Shown piece after piece: positions 46,340 to 58,222 of a DNA stretch of 64,000 nt; the first letter of the stretch is position 1; the number at the start of each line of letters is the position of its first letter. Under the pieces are notes generated by a model, which was given only the letters and a program-made list of their open reading frames with translations, ran no database searches and was not told the origin of the DNA. The position numbers and the translations under genes were made by a program. This DNA comes from Clusia tigrina (lineage: Eukaryota > Arthropoda > Insecta > Diptera > Clusiidae), in contig OV050030.1 of the NCBI GenBank assembly GCA_920105625.2, forward strand, positions 173,713,315 through 173,777,314. The letters run 5' to 3'.

Positions 46340-47720
46340 CATGGATCACAATTATCGCCTTAGTGACGTTTTGATACCACAACCTCTCCTAACGCCGGGG
46401 AAAACGATGGATTGTTTACTAAATCTACTTTGTGGAGTTTAGGTATCTTAAAAGATCTTTCGGTTTTACAACCGAGAGATCGGATAAACTCGCTAGGAAA
46501 TAGTTTCCTAGTGTTATATTTCTTGCGGCCGCCAGAGCCAGGCATTCGCAAAGAAAATGGATTAACGTGTCCTTCTCTTCTGAGTTTTCACAACTTCTAC
46601 AATGGGTATTGTACGGTCTCTGCAATTTCTCTGCATGAGCACTCACAAGCCAGTGACCCGTAAAGGCTGGTGTCCCTGCGGTCCCTATTTATGAGATCCC
46701 TAGATCTCGCTGTGATAAAGACTGGCCAGGTCGCCAGGGATGTATTACATGTTGTAAGTGTCCTCCATCTATTGCCCGCTAAGGCAAGACAGTGCATGCA
46801 GATGCCCCTCTTAATCGCACCCATCGAAACAGGTACTAGTTCCACATGGGTTAGATCGAGAGAGGCTCCTCTGCGCGCCAATTCATCAGCCTTCTCATTT
46901 CCATCTATATTCCTGTGTCCGGGGACCCAGATGATTGTAATGTCAGCATGGTGACCTAGCGCCCCAAGTTCCTCCCTGCACTGTCTGACCAGTCTGGAGT
47001 TGATGGTGTTTGATTGTAGTCCTTTTATGGCAGCCTGGCTGTTTACCGGTTTACCTGTATTGCGTGTATACATCAGTTTGTATTTTGGAGTCCCTAGTCC
47101 GCACACAAGACCCATGGTTCTTGAATCAGGACAATATGGTATCTGTCCTTTGACAGATGTAGTATCAGATTGGCGGTGGCAACGTTGAGTGGTGTAGAAT
47201 AATTTGAAGTACCCGTAACTTCATGGTTACTGGTCTTCACCTCCACCACCGTCTTATCAGCATCTTCTTCGTCCGATGCCAGTAGCTCCTCCTCGTCAGT
47301 CAGAGTGGCTTGCGCCACCCTATCCATCAAGGAACAGACACTGCCATCGGATGATGCCCTGCTTAGCGGAACCGCTTTGCCAGAACCAGAGCCAGGTTCC
47401 ACCAATGATGTTCCAACTCCGCCAGCAGAACTGGTGTTGGCCTCTTCTTCCAGCTGAGAGGAGCCGTCAGAGACTTCCAACACTCCAACATGGTCCATTA
47501 TATTGGAGACGTTCACGTCCTTTTTGTAGACCCTCAGTGTAATGGACGAGTATCCATAGCTCACGACAACATCGAATCGCGAAAAAGATTCCAACGAATC
47601 CGTGCTCACCACAAAGGTAGCAATGCGGTACTCGCTTTTTGGCTCCTCCAATTTCGTTACCTTCCACGATGATATCGGGAGTTCAGGATTACATAGCCGT
47701 AACATCTCCAGAACCATTTT
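46340..47720 (-). pseudogene. Internally deleted RNase H-bearing non-LTR element (element Y)
   Basis: Begins with an acidic ORF1 C-terminal part (LTDEEELLASDEEDADKTVVEV) at 47717-47200. This runs in frame into an endonuclease start (VATANLILHLSKDRYHIVLI, QEPWV). After a small shift, CGLGTPKYKLMYT is followed at once by SQAAIKGLQS and WVPGHRNIDGNEKADELARR (46915-46850), which is RNase H. The rest of the endonuclease and all of RT are missing; the join lies near 47045-47060. The C-terminus has CRSCENSEEKDTLIHFLCEC. The 3' end is an ACC/AAAC-rich tail near 46284-46318 next to element X. Confidence 0.78.
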
Positions 47721-47769
47721 AGGGTTAGATGGTTAAACATACCCATATCTAGCCATAAAAATACTTCAA

Positions 47770-49445
47770 ACCCTCGCCGACGATGAGTTACAAAGCTCTA
47801 CGGGTATAGCGGATTTGCTTCACAAATAATGTTGCATAAATTGCATACTGTCAGGAGCATACATCAATTCGTCGAAACTTTAGGATTCTTAGCATCAGTT
47901 CTTATCACAACGAAAATTTTTATTCGGAGACTAGGGTTTTGTGGATTAGATTGAGATTGGGCATTCCCAACCCATCTATAAGATGACTGCGAATTGTTTC
48001 GAGGGGATATAAATTAAATCCAAATTCCAAGGCCGCAGCACATTACTAGCAATAAATTTTTTGAGGCGCATGTGGTTGCAGACACCACATCGAATGACTA
48101 TACTATAATTCTTTAGCTGAAGGTTCAACACTATTTTACTCATGCCGAAGACTTAAGTTGCTCCATTTGAAAAGATGCGCTGCAACGCAACCCGCATGTG
48201 ATATTAAACCTTTCTAATGTACGGAAATTTCTTTAGTCTTATTTTACAACTACTGTATCCTGGAGTCGATAACATCCCTGACTATTGAAATATTGTGATT
48301 AACAAAGCGATCCAAATACAAAGTCTGCCAATAATTGATATAAATAAATTGATATATACGCCCATTACAGACAACCCAGTTAATGTCGCCTCGAAATGAC
48401 TATAACCGAAATTGCTGCGAGAACAGCAGTATTCGTCCTAGCTAATTTTTCGGAAATTTTCCAGATTGGAAAGTTTACTCGGCGTGAGGACCTAGTATCA
48501 CCGCTTTGGAAAGCTTGGTGTGGTAGCCACATAATTCGTAATTTTGTCTTTATCGAAACAGATCACTTTCTAAGCCGGAAAGCTCTTAGGCAGAAAAGTA
48601 ACCTTTGAAATGGTCCTGAAAACTATCTTGTCAATGAGCTTTTTCCTATGAGCAGGCCTTAGTCGAACTCATATGCCGTGGAGCACATCAAGGGACTCCT
48701 GGAAGTGCCCAGACAAACCTGCATTGCATTCTACGACAATTTTGTTTATTTGTGGAAGTAGTTTGGTGAAGGGATATGGTGCTAATCTTCTTATAGCATA
48801 GGCAGACTGCGGCATCAGAATTATGTCACTGCAGCACCAGTTTGCATTATCACGTTAGTCACTTCAACATTTTGGAGCATATTCAGTAATACCAGATTTA
48901 TTCTTTTTTTAAATAAAATGTTGCCTTTTACCAACAGCACAGCCACCAATATTAATTTTTGCTTTCTATCCATTTTAACTCGATAAAGTTATAAAACGAT
49001 CTAACTAGCAAATCAGCTGATTATTTTAGCCCCAATACTGTAGTCTGTTAGGGGAGAATTTTAATCGGATAATGTGCGCCGTTAATTCAGATTAACACCG
49101 TTGTCTGTCTATGCTATTATGCTATTGTATATCAGTTTCTTCCCAAAGAAAACGATCCATTTAGAGCTGGCTAGTGACATAGCAATGGAAGCTTTTTAGC
49201 AGCACTAAACAGGTTTGGCGCGGTACATTGTCTTCTGCGATTTATACAGCCACCGAGGTACTAACTTCAAAGGCGGAGACACTTTATTGACAAAAGAGTG
49301 AAACTCTGTTTATTTGCAGGTGAAAGCTGCTGTGAAATCCGCCGGTCACATCGGTATCATTATTTCACCTGAATCTCCCAACTTTGGGAAGCCGGTGTCA
49401 AAATTATGCAGTCCCATCTCAAGCACATTATAGGAAATTTAGATC
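47770..49445 (+). pseudogene. BEL/Pao pol fossil (RT end to integrase)
   Basis: Heavily decayed plus-strand pieces. TLGFLASVLITTKIFIRRL...CGLDxDWAFP at 47876-47975 corresponds to the DPLGFLAPVL region after RT. TDNPVNVAS near 48370 fits the NPAD(L/C)ASRG box. Integrase remnants at 49240-49440 read YSHRGTNFKGGDTLL, ISPESPNFG and, after a shift, EAGVKIMQSHLKHIIGN. The order and spacing fit one pol gene of about 1.7 kb with deletions and stops. It is the fourth BEL/Pao pol in the window but not obviously the same family as 17717-30348. Confidence 0.72.
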
Positions 49446-50381
49446 AATATTTGAGAAATGTTACACCATCATTAAACACTACAAAGCCTTCTTAATTTCA
49501 AGAACAATTTTTCCCTGGTATTTAGATTTGAATTTATGAATTCATTTGGCTTTATGGATTCCTTTTTAATTTGAGAAACGAATTGGAGAGCACTCCAAAA
49601 TTTGAAACGAATGTATTTTATATTCGTATTTTTATTTGTTGAACTTGTATCCGAATTGGTTCTTACACTTTTATCCATAGAATAATATAAAAATTATTTT
49701 AGATTTTGCTGTAACGAGTAAAATAATTGGTCTGTTCACGTAAAGCAAAGTATAAATATGTTTTCTTGTTTCTAAATTCTTACAATTAAAAATGTATCCA
49801 GTAAAAACTTGTAAGTTCTGTAACAGCGATCTGTCACTTAGCCCTCTCATATTCTCATTCGTTGCAATTTTTTGATATAAGCGAACGCCTTTCAGGTAAA
49901 AATCATGATAATTTGTACAAATTTGTACAAATTTTTTCTACGCGAGAATACCAAATATACAATAATGAAACTACGTAGATTTGGAATATAGTTGCATAAA
50001 CAATCAATTTGTGAAAATTAATTTTTTTTAAATATGCAGTTTATTGACTCCATTTTTTCATTAATTCAATTTTCATAACTTGCCACTTCTGATGAATGTA
50101 TAATTTATTCTAATTCTACATAGGAGTGCATTATTTGTTAAAATTTATGCAAAGAATTGCATTTGAATGTAAATAATACCAACGAAGGTATTAAAAGAGA
50201 AATGGAATGTTTTGATTATGCACATACATATGTATATAGAATGTGGTTAACGTTTTCATACTATCAGTTTTAGTATAGTACCTTATAAATACATATCTTG
50301 GTCGATCAATGAGAATTGGGGTTGAAAGCCTTTGATTAATTTAGAATATAGATTAGTTGATATAATGATGTTTGGTGTGAA
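49446..50381. other. AT-rich region upstream of MTO1
   Basis: Presumed promoter and 5' UTR of the MTO1 gene. No element motif was recognised. Several TATA-like and AT-rich words occur (for example tatatag at 50232), none decisive. An in-frame TGA at 50358-50360 precedes the MTO1 ATG. Confidence 0.45.
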
Positions 50382-52394
50382 ATGAATCTTAATCTTAAAA
50401 TACTTCATAAATGTTGCTTTATTACACACTTGTTTATACGACATGGCCACAGGTCTGCAATTGTAAGTACCGGAGGCTATTCATATGATGTCGTGGTAAT
50501 TGGCGGTGGTCATGCTGGGGCTGAAGCGTGTGCAGCAGCAGCTCGTATGGGCTCCCGAACGTTACTATTAACCCATAAACTTGAGACCATTGGTGAAATG
50601 TCGTGCAATCCCTCATTTGGTGGTATTGGGAAAGGCCATCTAATGCGTGAGGTTGATGCTTTGGATGGGATTTGTGCACGTTGTTGTGATATATCCGGTA
50701 TTAACTTCAAAATGCTAAACAAAAGTCGGGGACCAGCTGTATGGGGTCCAAGAGCTCAAATAGACCGTAAACTGTACAAACAAGTTGTGCAAGAGGAGCT
50801 GTTTGCAATGAAAAACTTGGATATACGTTGTGCCTCTGTGGACGACTTATTGATTGAACCAAATCATACAGGAATCAATGGGTTGCGGTGTTGCGGTGTT
50901 GTACTTAAAGAGGGTGATGTAGTAAGAAGCAAGACAGTGGTTCTTACTGCAGGTACTTTTCTGCGGTCCCATATTAGCATCGGTTTAAAAGTGTTTCCTG
51001 CTGGTCGTTTTGGTGATGCCCCAGCCATTGCTCTCGGCAAAAATCTTGAGTCGCTAGGATTTACAATGGGACGTCTGAAGACTGGCACGCCGCCTCGTAT
51101 TGCTAAAAGTAGCATCGATTTTGCTCGTCTAGAAGTGCATCACGGCGAAAGCCTACCAACCCCATTCTCATTTTTAAATAACTGCGTCAGGATACGACCT
51201 TCCGATCAGATGCCTTGCTACATGACTTATACTACGCCTTATGTTAATAGCATTGTCAAAAATAATCTGCATGTAAACCGACACGTTACAGAAGAGATCA
51301 TCGGTCCACGGTATTGCCCTTCAATCGAATCAAAAGTTCTGCGTTTTGGTTCTAAAGTGCATCAGGTATGGTTGGAGCCAGAGGGATACGATAGTGAACT
51401 TATTTATCCTCAGGGCCTTTCTTGCACTCTACCATATGACCTGCAAGTGGAACTTGTGCGTTCTGTTAAAGGTCTTGAATCAGCTGAAATAATTCAACCC
51501 GGATACGGAGTCGAGTATGATTTTATTGATGCTCGGGAGCTAAAACCAACACTTGAAACAAAACGAATTGCTAACTTGTTTTTTGCAGGTCAAATTAATG
51601 GCACTACTGGCTATGAAGAAGCAGCTGCTCAAGGTATCATTGCTGGAGCGAATGCTGCAGGTAAAACGTGCCACAATAGTGATCCTTCACCTCAACATGA
51701 ATTAATTATTAGTCGAACCGAAGGCTACATTGGAGTTCTCATAGATGACTTAATCACATTAGGTACAAATGAGCCCTACCGCATGTTTACCAGTCGCGCT
51801 GAATTTCGGTTACTGTTGCGTCCAGATAATGCTGACATTCGACTTACCGAGATGGGCTACAAATTTGGTATCGTTTCAGAAAATCGATACCAAATTTTTC
51901 TTCAAACAAGGGAGAAATTGATGGAAGCTATGGAAATATTTCGGTCTTTACGAAAACATACGAACAACTGGCGCCAGACATTCGGCCTACGAAAAGCAAA
52001 ATCTTCGGTAGAAAAAAGTGCGTTTGAGATGATAGGCATACCTGCTGATAATATTTCTGTAGCACAAATCATCAATTTATATCCGAAAGAATTTGCCGCA
52101 TTTAATTGGAGTGCTAATATAATGCAGCGTCTTAAAATCGAAGCGTTGTATGCCTTTTTTGTGGAGGCGCAAAAACGTGATGTTGAACAAGTGCAACGAG
52201 ATGAAAGTCTCACAATTCCTTCCAATATTGATTATTTTTCTAAAACATTAAGCCTCTCAAACGAAGAGCGTCAAAAGCTGACAATGATTCAACCTCAAAC
52301 TATTGCTGCAGCCAGTCAAATTCAAGGTGTGACCCCTTCTACTATTTTAAGGATACTTAATTATGTAAAACGCATTGATGCATTGGAGAACTGA
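50382..52394 (+). CDS. MTO1: Mitochondrial tRNA modification enzyme MTO1 (MnmG/GidA family)
   Basis: With its GTPase partner (GTPBP3/MnmE), this FAD enzyme installs the 5-methylene-linked group on the wobble uridine of a set of mitochondrial tRNAs. The 670-residue frame is complete and has no intron. Residues 1-31 are basic and hydrophobic, a likely mitochondrial presequence. [13 protein letters not shown] (38-50) is the FAD-binding glycine loop. [17 protein letters not shown] (71-87) and [11 protein letters not shown] (308-318) hold the two family cysteines, Cys75 and Cys312. LKTGTPPRI (232-240), [14 protein letters not shown] and [16 protein letters not shown] follow; [16 protein letters not shown] starts the C-terminal helical part. 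The start is the first Met after TGA 50358-50360. It is the only apparently functional gene here. Confidence 0.96.
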   Translation: MNLNLKILHKCCFITHLFIRHGHRSAIVSTGGYSYDVVVIGGGHAGAEACAAAARMGSRTLLLTHKLETIGEMSCNPSFGGIGKGHLMREVDALDGICARCCDISGINFKMLNKSRGPAVWGPRAQIDRKLYKQVVQEELFAMKNLDIRCASVDDLLIEPNHTGINGLRCCGVVLKEGDVVRSKTVVLTAGTFLRSHISIGLKVFPAGRFGDAPAIALGKNLESLGFTMGRLKTGTPPRIAKSSIDFARLEVHHGESLPTPFSFLNNCVRIRPSDQMPCYMTYTTPYVNSIVKNNLHVNRHVTEEIIGPRYCPSIESKVLRFGSKVHQVWLEPEGYDSELIYPQGLSCTLPYDLQVELVRSVKGLESAEIIQPGYGVEYDFIDARELKPTLETKRIANLFFAGQINGTTGYEEAAAQGIIAGANAAGKTCHNSDPSPQHELIISRTEGYIGVLIDDLITLGTNEPYRMFTSRAEFRLLLRPDNADIRLTEMGYKFGIVSENRYQIFLQTREKLMEAMEIFRSLRKHTNNWRQTFGLRKAKSSVEKSAFEMIGIPADNISVAQIINLYPKEFAAFNWSANIMQRLKIEALYAFFVEAQKRDVEQVQRDESLTIPSNIDYFSKTLSLSNEERQKLTMIQPQTIAAASQIQGVTPSTILRILNYVKRIDALEN

Positions 52395-52605
52395 ATTCAC
52401 ATGTTGAATGCTGCAACTACTTATTATTGTTGCAAAAGAGAAACTTTTATACCAGATTCATTTTAGATAGTCGCCGAATTGAACTTTTATTCTAATCATA
52501 TAATCTTGTCATCTTTACTTACTTATTAAAATAACTGCTACTATCTTAAATAATACATGTATTATTATAAAATCTTTAAAAGACGGTTTAATACAAATTT
52601 GGTAG

Positions 52606-52611
52606 AATAAA
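52606..52611 (+). terminator. Possible MTO1 poly(A) signal
   Basis: AATAAA 212 bases after the MTO1 stop codon, on the coding strand. Other AT-rich variants lie nearby, so the site used is not certain. Confidence 0.5.
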
Positions 52612-52931
52612 AGCTCCATGCATTCGGTTCAACTAGACGCCACTTTAAAATAGTATCTAGTTGTGCCAAGAAACAAAGTTTGCCAAAATCAAATGATATG
52701 TTTCCATCAATATGTGGACTTCGTTTATTGCAAAAAATTTATATTTGCTAAAATAAAAAAAATTGATTTTTGGTACAGAAATTCTACTACAGAAGGCAAT
52801 TTATGATCCCTTCTTCTGTTCCTTCACCTTAGAGTAGTATACAGAAATAACTTCGTAAATCCAACAACAAAATATGTATGTACATATTTGTGAAATCGCA
52901 TGCATGGCGAAAAGTGCTCGGTGGTCGTCAC

Positions 52932-53434
52932 CCTACGTCTCCACGGGCAATTTTTGATGGCATGCCATTGGCAATTTCAAGCAAATTGCCATACACATTG
53001 TTTCAAGTTGGCAATTTATGTTATGAAATATTTTATGCCATAAATTGTCAACGTGCTGTGATGCAATCAGTTGTCATTTTGTTTGTTTGACAGCCGTTTA
53101 CCATTTTTGCGTGACGCTCACAGTGGCAGCATCATCGAACATTTCAGTTTTACCGCGTCTATTAAATTAATTTAAGCGCTAAAATGTATGGAGATTGCAT
53201 TTGCATTCTTTGCAAAAAAGGATTCACCCAGAATTTCGGTTTCCTTCTTTTTTCCTCTTCATCGTATAAATAAAAATTTTTTTCAAGCGCGGGCACACCG
53301 AACTAGATTACTTGACGACATTTTCAAATGACGATGTCATAACATCGCAATGCCCACCATTAAAATATTGCCAACCATTGCAATCACATTTGAAAGATGT
53401 TATGCCATCAAAAATTGCCCGTAGAGACGTGGGG
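52932..53434 (-). mobile_element. PIF/Harbinger-like MITE (503 bp)
   Basis: Terminal inverted repeats of about 33 bp with two mismatches (CCCTACGTCTCCACGGGC at the left, its complement CCCCACGTCTCTACGGGC at the right). TTA follows at 53435-53437 and TCA precedes at 52929-52931, an imperfect 3-bp duplication of Harbinger type. The minus strand encodes DEEEKRRKPKFWVNPFLQR at about 53265-53205, which resembles the W-V-x-P motif at the start of PIF/Harbinger transposases. No other coding sequence. A related copy in the opposite orientation is at 63355-64000. It lies about 540 bp downstream of MTO1. Confidence 0.8.
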
Positions 53435-53518
53435 TTAGCGATCAGTTGTTCCCTAATATAGACCAGGGAACAAATACATTTGGACTTTTTATGAAATAGA
53501 GTTACTGATGCTAATAAT

Positions 53519-55024
53519 TATACCCTTTACCTTTAAAAAAGGTAAATAGGGTATACTAACTTTGTGCTTTTGAGAGGGGTTGCAATTTCAAGTAGGAGGC
53601 GTGGTAGGTATGAACATATACGAGTATATACAGATATGATCAGAATCACTTTCTAAGCTATTTTTATTTTGTCCGCCCGTCTGTCCGTCTGTGGGACCAC
53701 TTTTTTTCTACACCGTTAGAGCTATCTTAATGAAATTTCGCAGAAGTGTAGCCTGCACAAAGATACAGAACCAGATTGCTATATGGGCCGATTTTGGACA
53801 AAGATCACGCCAACCTCCCACATAAGGAACTTTTTTCACCTTTTTTAAAATGACTATAATTTCGGTCCAATTGACGGAATCGGGACATTATTTGGCAGTT
53901 ATGGAGACTTGGGTCCTACTAAACACTGTTAAAAGTGGGCGGTATATATTAACTGACACGCCCACTATTAGCAAATATTAATAGCTTAAGATATGGTAGA
54001 GATTTATGGACGAAATTTTACGGGAAGGATTATGTTGGCATTATAAAGCTATCTGCAACAAATGGTGCTGATCAGAGAAAAGATACGCCCTCTTTTGATA
54101 TAGGAACTTTCGGGTCTAAAATTAAAATTAGGCTACCTATGCTCGTATTGATGCCAGCGGAATACAAATTGGCAGAAACATACATGGGGTCAATAATAGT
54201 GTGTGTGCAGAATATGGAAATCATAATACAACTACCACGCCCACAATTAGCCAAAAATCATTACTGTGTTCCTAATAAAGATTTCTCAACGAAATTTCAC
54301 AGGAATGTTGCGGGTACTAACATTAAACACCACACAAAAAATGGGCGTGTTATTTCTACAGCCACGCTCACTATTGACATATTATTATAACTTACGACCT
54401 ATACAATATTTTTGGACGAAATTTTATACTAGTACGTATATGGACCCTACAAAGCCATATACAAGATTCAGGGTCGATCAAAGGAAGGATACGACTCTTT
54501 CCCATATAATGAACTTTGGGGACCCCACTTAAAGACAATTACCCTATCTATGCTTCTAGTGATGATATATGAACACAAATTGGTAGATGTATACACTGGG
54601 TCTGTACTACTATTCATTCCAAATATGGGCAGATTATTACTACTGCCACGCCCACAATTAACCAAAAATCATTAGTAGGTTCCTATAAAAGATTTCTCAA
54701 CGAAATTGCACAGGAAGGATACGGGTACTAACATTAAACACTACACAAATAATGGCCGTGTTATTTTTACAGCCACGCCCACTATTAACATATAACTTTC
54801 GACCTACACAATATTTTTTGACGAAATTTTATATTAGTGTTTATATTGTCACTAGAAAGCCTTACACAAGAAATGGGGGTCGATATAATCATTTCAAGGT
54901 ACCCTACCAAAAATTACGGTGAATATGCTCCTAATGAAGCTTTATGAAGAAAACATCCTCATTGTTGAACTCGCACGCACAAGAAAAGGTGAAGGATATT
55001 TCGAAGTCGGTCTAAACCGACTTC
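53519..55024. repeat. Interspersed repeat with hairpin ends and 411-bp internal periodicity
   Basis: Begins with a hairpin (TATACCCTTTACCTTT / AAAGGTAAATAGGGTATA, 53519-53556) and ends with GAAGTCGGT-CTAA-ACCGACTTC at 55003-55024. In between, blocks recur: CGCCCACAATTA starts at 54238 and again at 54649, 411 bp apart, followed by matching sequence (aaaaatcatta, aagatttctcaacgaaatt, gggtactaacattaaacac). A third, more diverged unit precedes 54238. A Tyr/Gly-rich CCGTCTGTCCGTCTGT run is at 53674. No protein motif. I cannot name the family. Confidence 0.7.
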
Positions 55025-55566
55025 AGACTTCTGTACACGTTTTTTACTACTAATTTACATAAATTTAAGTAAACAAATTAAAATCAGAAAGGAATAGTTC
55101 TTTAATTATTGATATATTATAACATTAGATATAATTTTAAGGATCAAATATTGCAATACCTTAATACATTCTGATATTTTTATATTACTTATTTGCAATT
55201 TTTTCCCCACGACGTAAACAAGCCAATTTTAATTCCACCACTGGTCATAAGTAAACTGGTGAGTTTTCGAAAAAGCATCATTTGGGTTGTTCGTTAAGAG
55301 TTATTCTGAAACCAAAAAGTATCAAATTAATTATCAATAATTTTTCTTATTAATAAATTTGATCGTTACTAATATTAGGTACACTACTCTATATTCTAAT
55401 CAGATAAATGTAATAAAACTATTAGTTAATTCCTAACAACTATTTTTGATGGCATTTTGATTTCAACTCACAGCTACATCTAATGAATACAAAATATATT
55501 CCAGCGTAATTACAATGTATTACTCAATTTATTAAATTCCTGTGAACGCATATCGACATATAACAA

Positions 55567-55795
55567 TGGCTGCATTCTGGCGACCTCTCGGTTGCCTATC
55601 GGGTGAGTGAAACAGCGCACTTTGTTTTAGAATGGGCCGCTACACAAATTTGTCACTTTATACGTAAACATCTGTTCTACAAACAGCTGTGCTATGTGTT
55701 GAGTACGGTAGCGAAAAAAATTTCCGCTCAAAGAAATTGCGTCCGCTCAATCAGCTGATCGGTTGGGTATCCGATGGGGTGCCAGAATGCAGCCA
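55567..55795. mobile_element. Short inverted-repeat MITE (229 bp)
   Basis: TGGCTGCATTCTGGC at 55567-55581 is exactly complementary to GCCAGAATGCAGCCA at 55781-55795. Outward bases (aacaa / atgta) are partly symmetrical too. The interior is AT/GC mixed without coding sequence. The class (hAT, P or other) is not clear because the target duplication is uncertain. Confidence 0.7.
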
Positions 55796-55946
55796 ATGTA
55801 TTAAGCATTATTTTAATTACAAATTTACATCTAAATAGATTTGACAGTTTATATAATTACGTTTAGTTATTAATATTGACAATCAATTTCACAAGCACCC
55901 AATTAGCTAATTATAACTATCATATTAGCAAATTACAACTTTCCGA

Positions 55947-56402
55947 TGGCTGCCACCCAGTGCGAACGTGGCCATATTTTGCCTGTAAATTCGGAGTATG
56001 GCATGCAGCAGAGAGAATTCCCCACACCATGTCCGTCCGGATTGTGCGTAGATGGCGCGGGCAAAGGTTTTGCCGGTCGGCAGCCATATTTAATATCTAC
56101 CGCCGATCGGTCCTGTCAAGCGCTTACGTGCGATTTCGCGCCACTTGACCCAGCCACTTCTCTTTGAACAAGCGAGGGAGCCGCATCAAAACAACAAAAA
56201 ATTCTTATTCGTCCCTGAGCCGTAGCCGCAACTACATCGAGTCCCATTGAAACCGGGAAGCAACTTGAATTACAATTAATATAAACGCATAAACATTGAA
56301 CCTATTTTACTTTAGTAACTATATCAATAAATACAGTGTATATAAATAAATATAAAAAACATTTTTGAACGTAAAAATATATCCACCACAAACCACTCAA
56401 GA
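55947..56402 (+). mobile_element. 5' LTR of an unnamed, probably BEL/Pao-type element
   Basis: Starts TGGCTGCCACCCAGTGCG and ends near CCACCACAAACCACTCAAG. Its partner at 58853-59218 shares nearly all of it, but this copy has two extra stretches (about 45 bp near 56060 and about 50 bp near 56330). An AATAAA-rich end is present. The sequence straight after, TTGGTCCTTCGAGTCGGAT, matches the start of BEL/roo-type internal regions and the one at 18288. The exact ends are uncertain by a few bases. Confidence 0.75.
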
Positions 56403-56790
56403 AATTGGTCCTTCGAGTCGGATAGGAACAGGTAAGTCCTATCAAATAAATATATTTCTACATTTATATATGTTCATACATACGAGTACATCTATTTTTT
56501 GATTTATACCAAAACCTCATAATTGTAGTTACATACATACGTACGGTCCGGTACAGAAGACACACAGAGGGTTGCACATAACTACAATTATCATTTTCTC
56601 TTTGTACACCTAATTCGCTTGCTTTAGCACCAGCTGTGTCAACATTATTTGTGAAACTATATGTGTAGTTGTTTGTACGACTTAAATTACACGAAGAACT
56701 ACATATAGTTACTGTTCAATTATTCGCTCCCTGCAAATTTGCAGATGTGGGTCAACCCAGGTGTGGGAAACCTTTTGTTCGCTTTGTATA

Positions 56791-57112
56791 TTTTTTTTTT
56801 TTTCAAGGGCACACAACATCAAACCACGCGATTGCGATCAAGTCATAAAGTCGGTTGGCCATCGCTTACGCAGTACGCGTGTCCGCCGTGGGTGCAGGTG
56901 TCTTACAACCAGACCACTCGACAACAACTCTGCTCCCGTCTTTGAGTGATCGTGCAATACAATTGTTTACGGTGGTGTGTAGGTGTCTTGTCACCAAACC
57001 ACCCTACAGCGGTCCCATACCTGTCTTGATAGGGTAATTCGGGAGTCTGCAGTCCGCGTGTGCGCAGTGGGTGCAGGTGTCTTACCACCAGACCACTCGA
57101 CAGCAACTCTTC
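56791..57112 (-). mobile_element. Probable tRNA-derived SINE with repeated head
   Basis: On the minus strand a poly(A) of 13 (56803-56791) ends a unit whose heads read GTCGAGTGGTCTGGTGGTAAGACACC, close to an A box of Leu/Ser tRNA type. The head occurs three times (about 57109-57071, 57010-56977 and 56934-56896). A weak B-box-like GATCGCAATCGCG lies near 56850. No flanking duplication could be defined. It may also be a tandem array of one head. Confidence 0.45.
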
Positions 57113-58222
57113 ATCATCAATCATTTTCTTTCGAGAAAACCCGGCGGATTTCAAGCTAAGAACGGTCGGCTTTTGGGTGAATTGTGCTCCGTATCTCACG
57201 ATAAGGACTATGCAATACAACTATCCATTGACTTTGGATGCGCTGAGTAATGTAATGTACATCGACGCCCCATTGATTGGCACCCATTATATCTCCTCGG
57301 CAACCGCAGGGCAGAACCAACCGATGGGTTTCCCTGGACCGACAGGGAACTGACTGAGCTGCCAGCTGTGAGCCCATTTTTTTTTGACCTATCGCCAGGG
57401 CTTCTATTCCGGAAAGACTTCCTCAAACATGAGGAGTCTTGTACCCCTAGTACCGTAGGTTGCCGATGCGGCCATTATTGTGATTTATTTTCTTTACGTG
57501 TGGGAACCATTCTAGCAATTTCTAAGCACACCAATCGACAGGTGTTATATATTGTTGCGCAACTCTTCGACCCTACAGGGGTGTTAATTTCCACCAACCA
57601 GATCTTGATGCAACAAATCAGTTCGGACGACCAACTGAATCCCGCAACTCTAGTTAGATAGGAATATTTATATTTTCAATATCAGGCGATATCCCAAATA
57701 CGCGTGCCACGCTGGGTCAGATTAGCACCTGATAATCACACTGAATGTCAGGCAATGTCACAAACAAAGCATTACCTTAGCAGACTAATGGGATATTCGC
57801 AAAATTCACGGATTTATTCTCAATCCCAGCACCCAGCCTATAGTGGGACTATACCCTCGTCCCCCAACTGCGTCGCCTATGAGGGGAGTAAATAAAGTAG
57901 GAGATGGGTACCACTACCACTCTCAGCTACAATTAGGGCTACTAATTCGTAACTGGGGAGATTTTTGTTTTATTTTAGCTCATAGTAGAAACGGTTTTCT
58001 GTTCCAACCCAACACTAATCTTCCGGAAAACTTCATAGACTTGCTATCTTCAGCTTCCAGTGATTTTTGGTGGGTGCCCGACTCACTGATCCACTTAAAT
58101 ATGAGGAGATACCCGCGTTTCCATCCACCTAGAAGGTTTGGTAGGTAGCGTCAAAGCAAGCGAAGCCGTGTGATCTGAGGGGGGTACGAGAAAAGAAGCT
58201 CCTCCCTCACAAGCGGTGCCTG

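Noticed and set aside
55003..55024. 3' hairpin of a Helitron
   Set aside because: The hairpin is present, but no CTRR end with an A/T host site follows at the usual distance, and no 5' TC end or helicase is seen.
56896..56934. Functional tRNA-Leu or tRNA-Ser gene
   Set aside because: Only an A-box-like head is present; no complete cloverleaf or anticodon arm could be traced.
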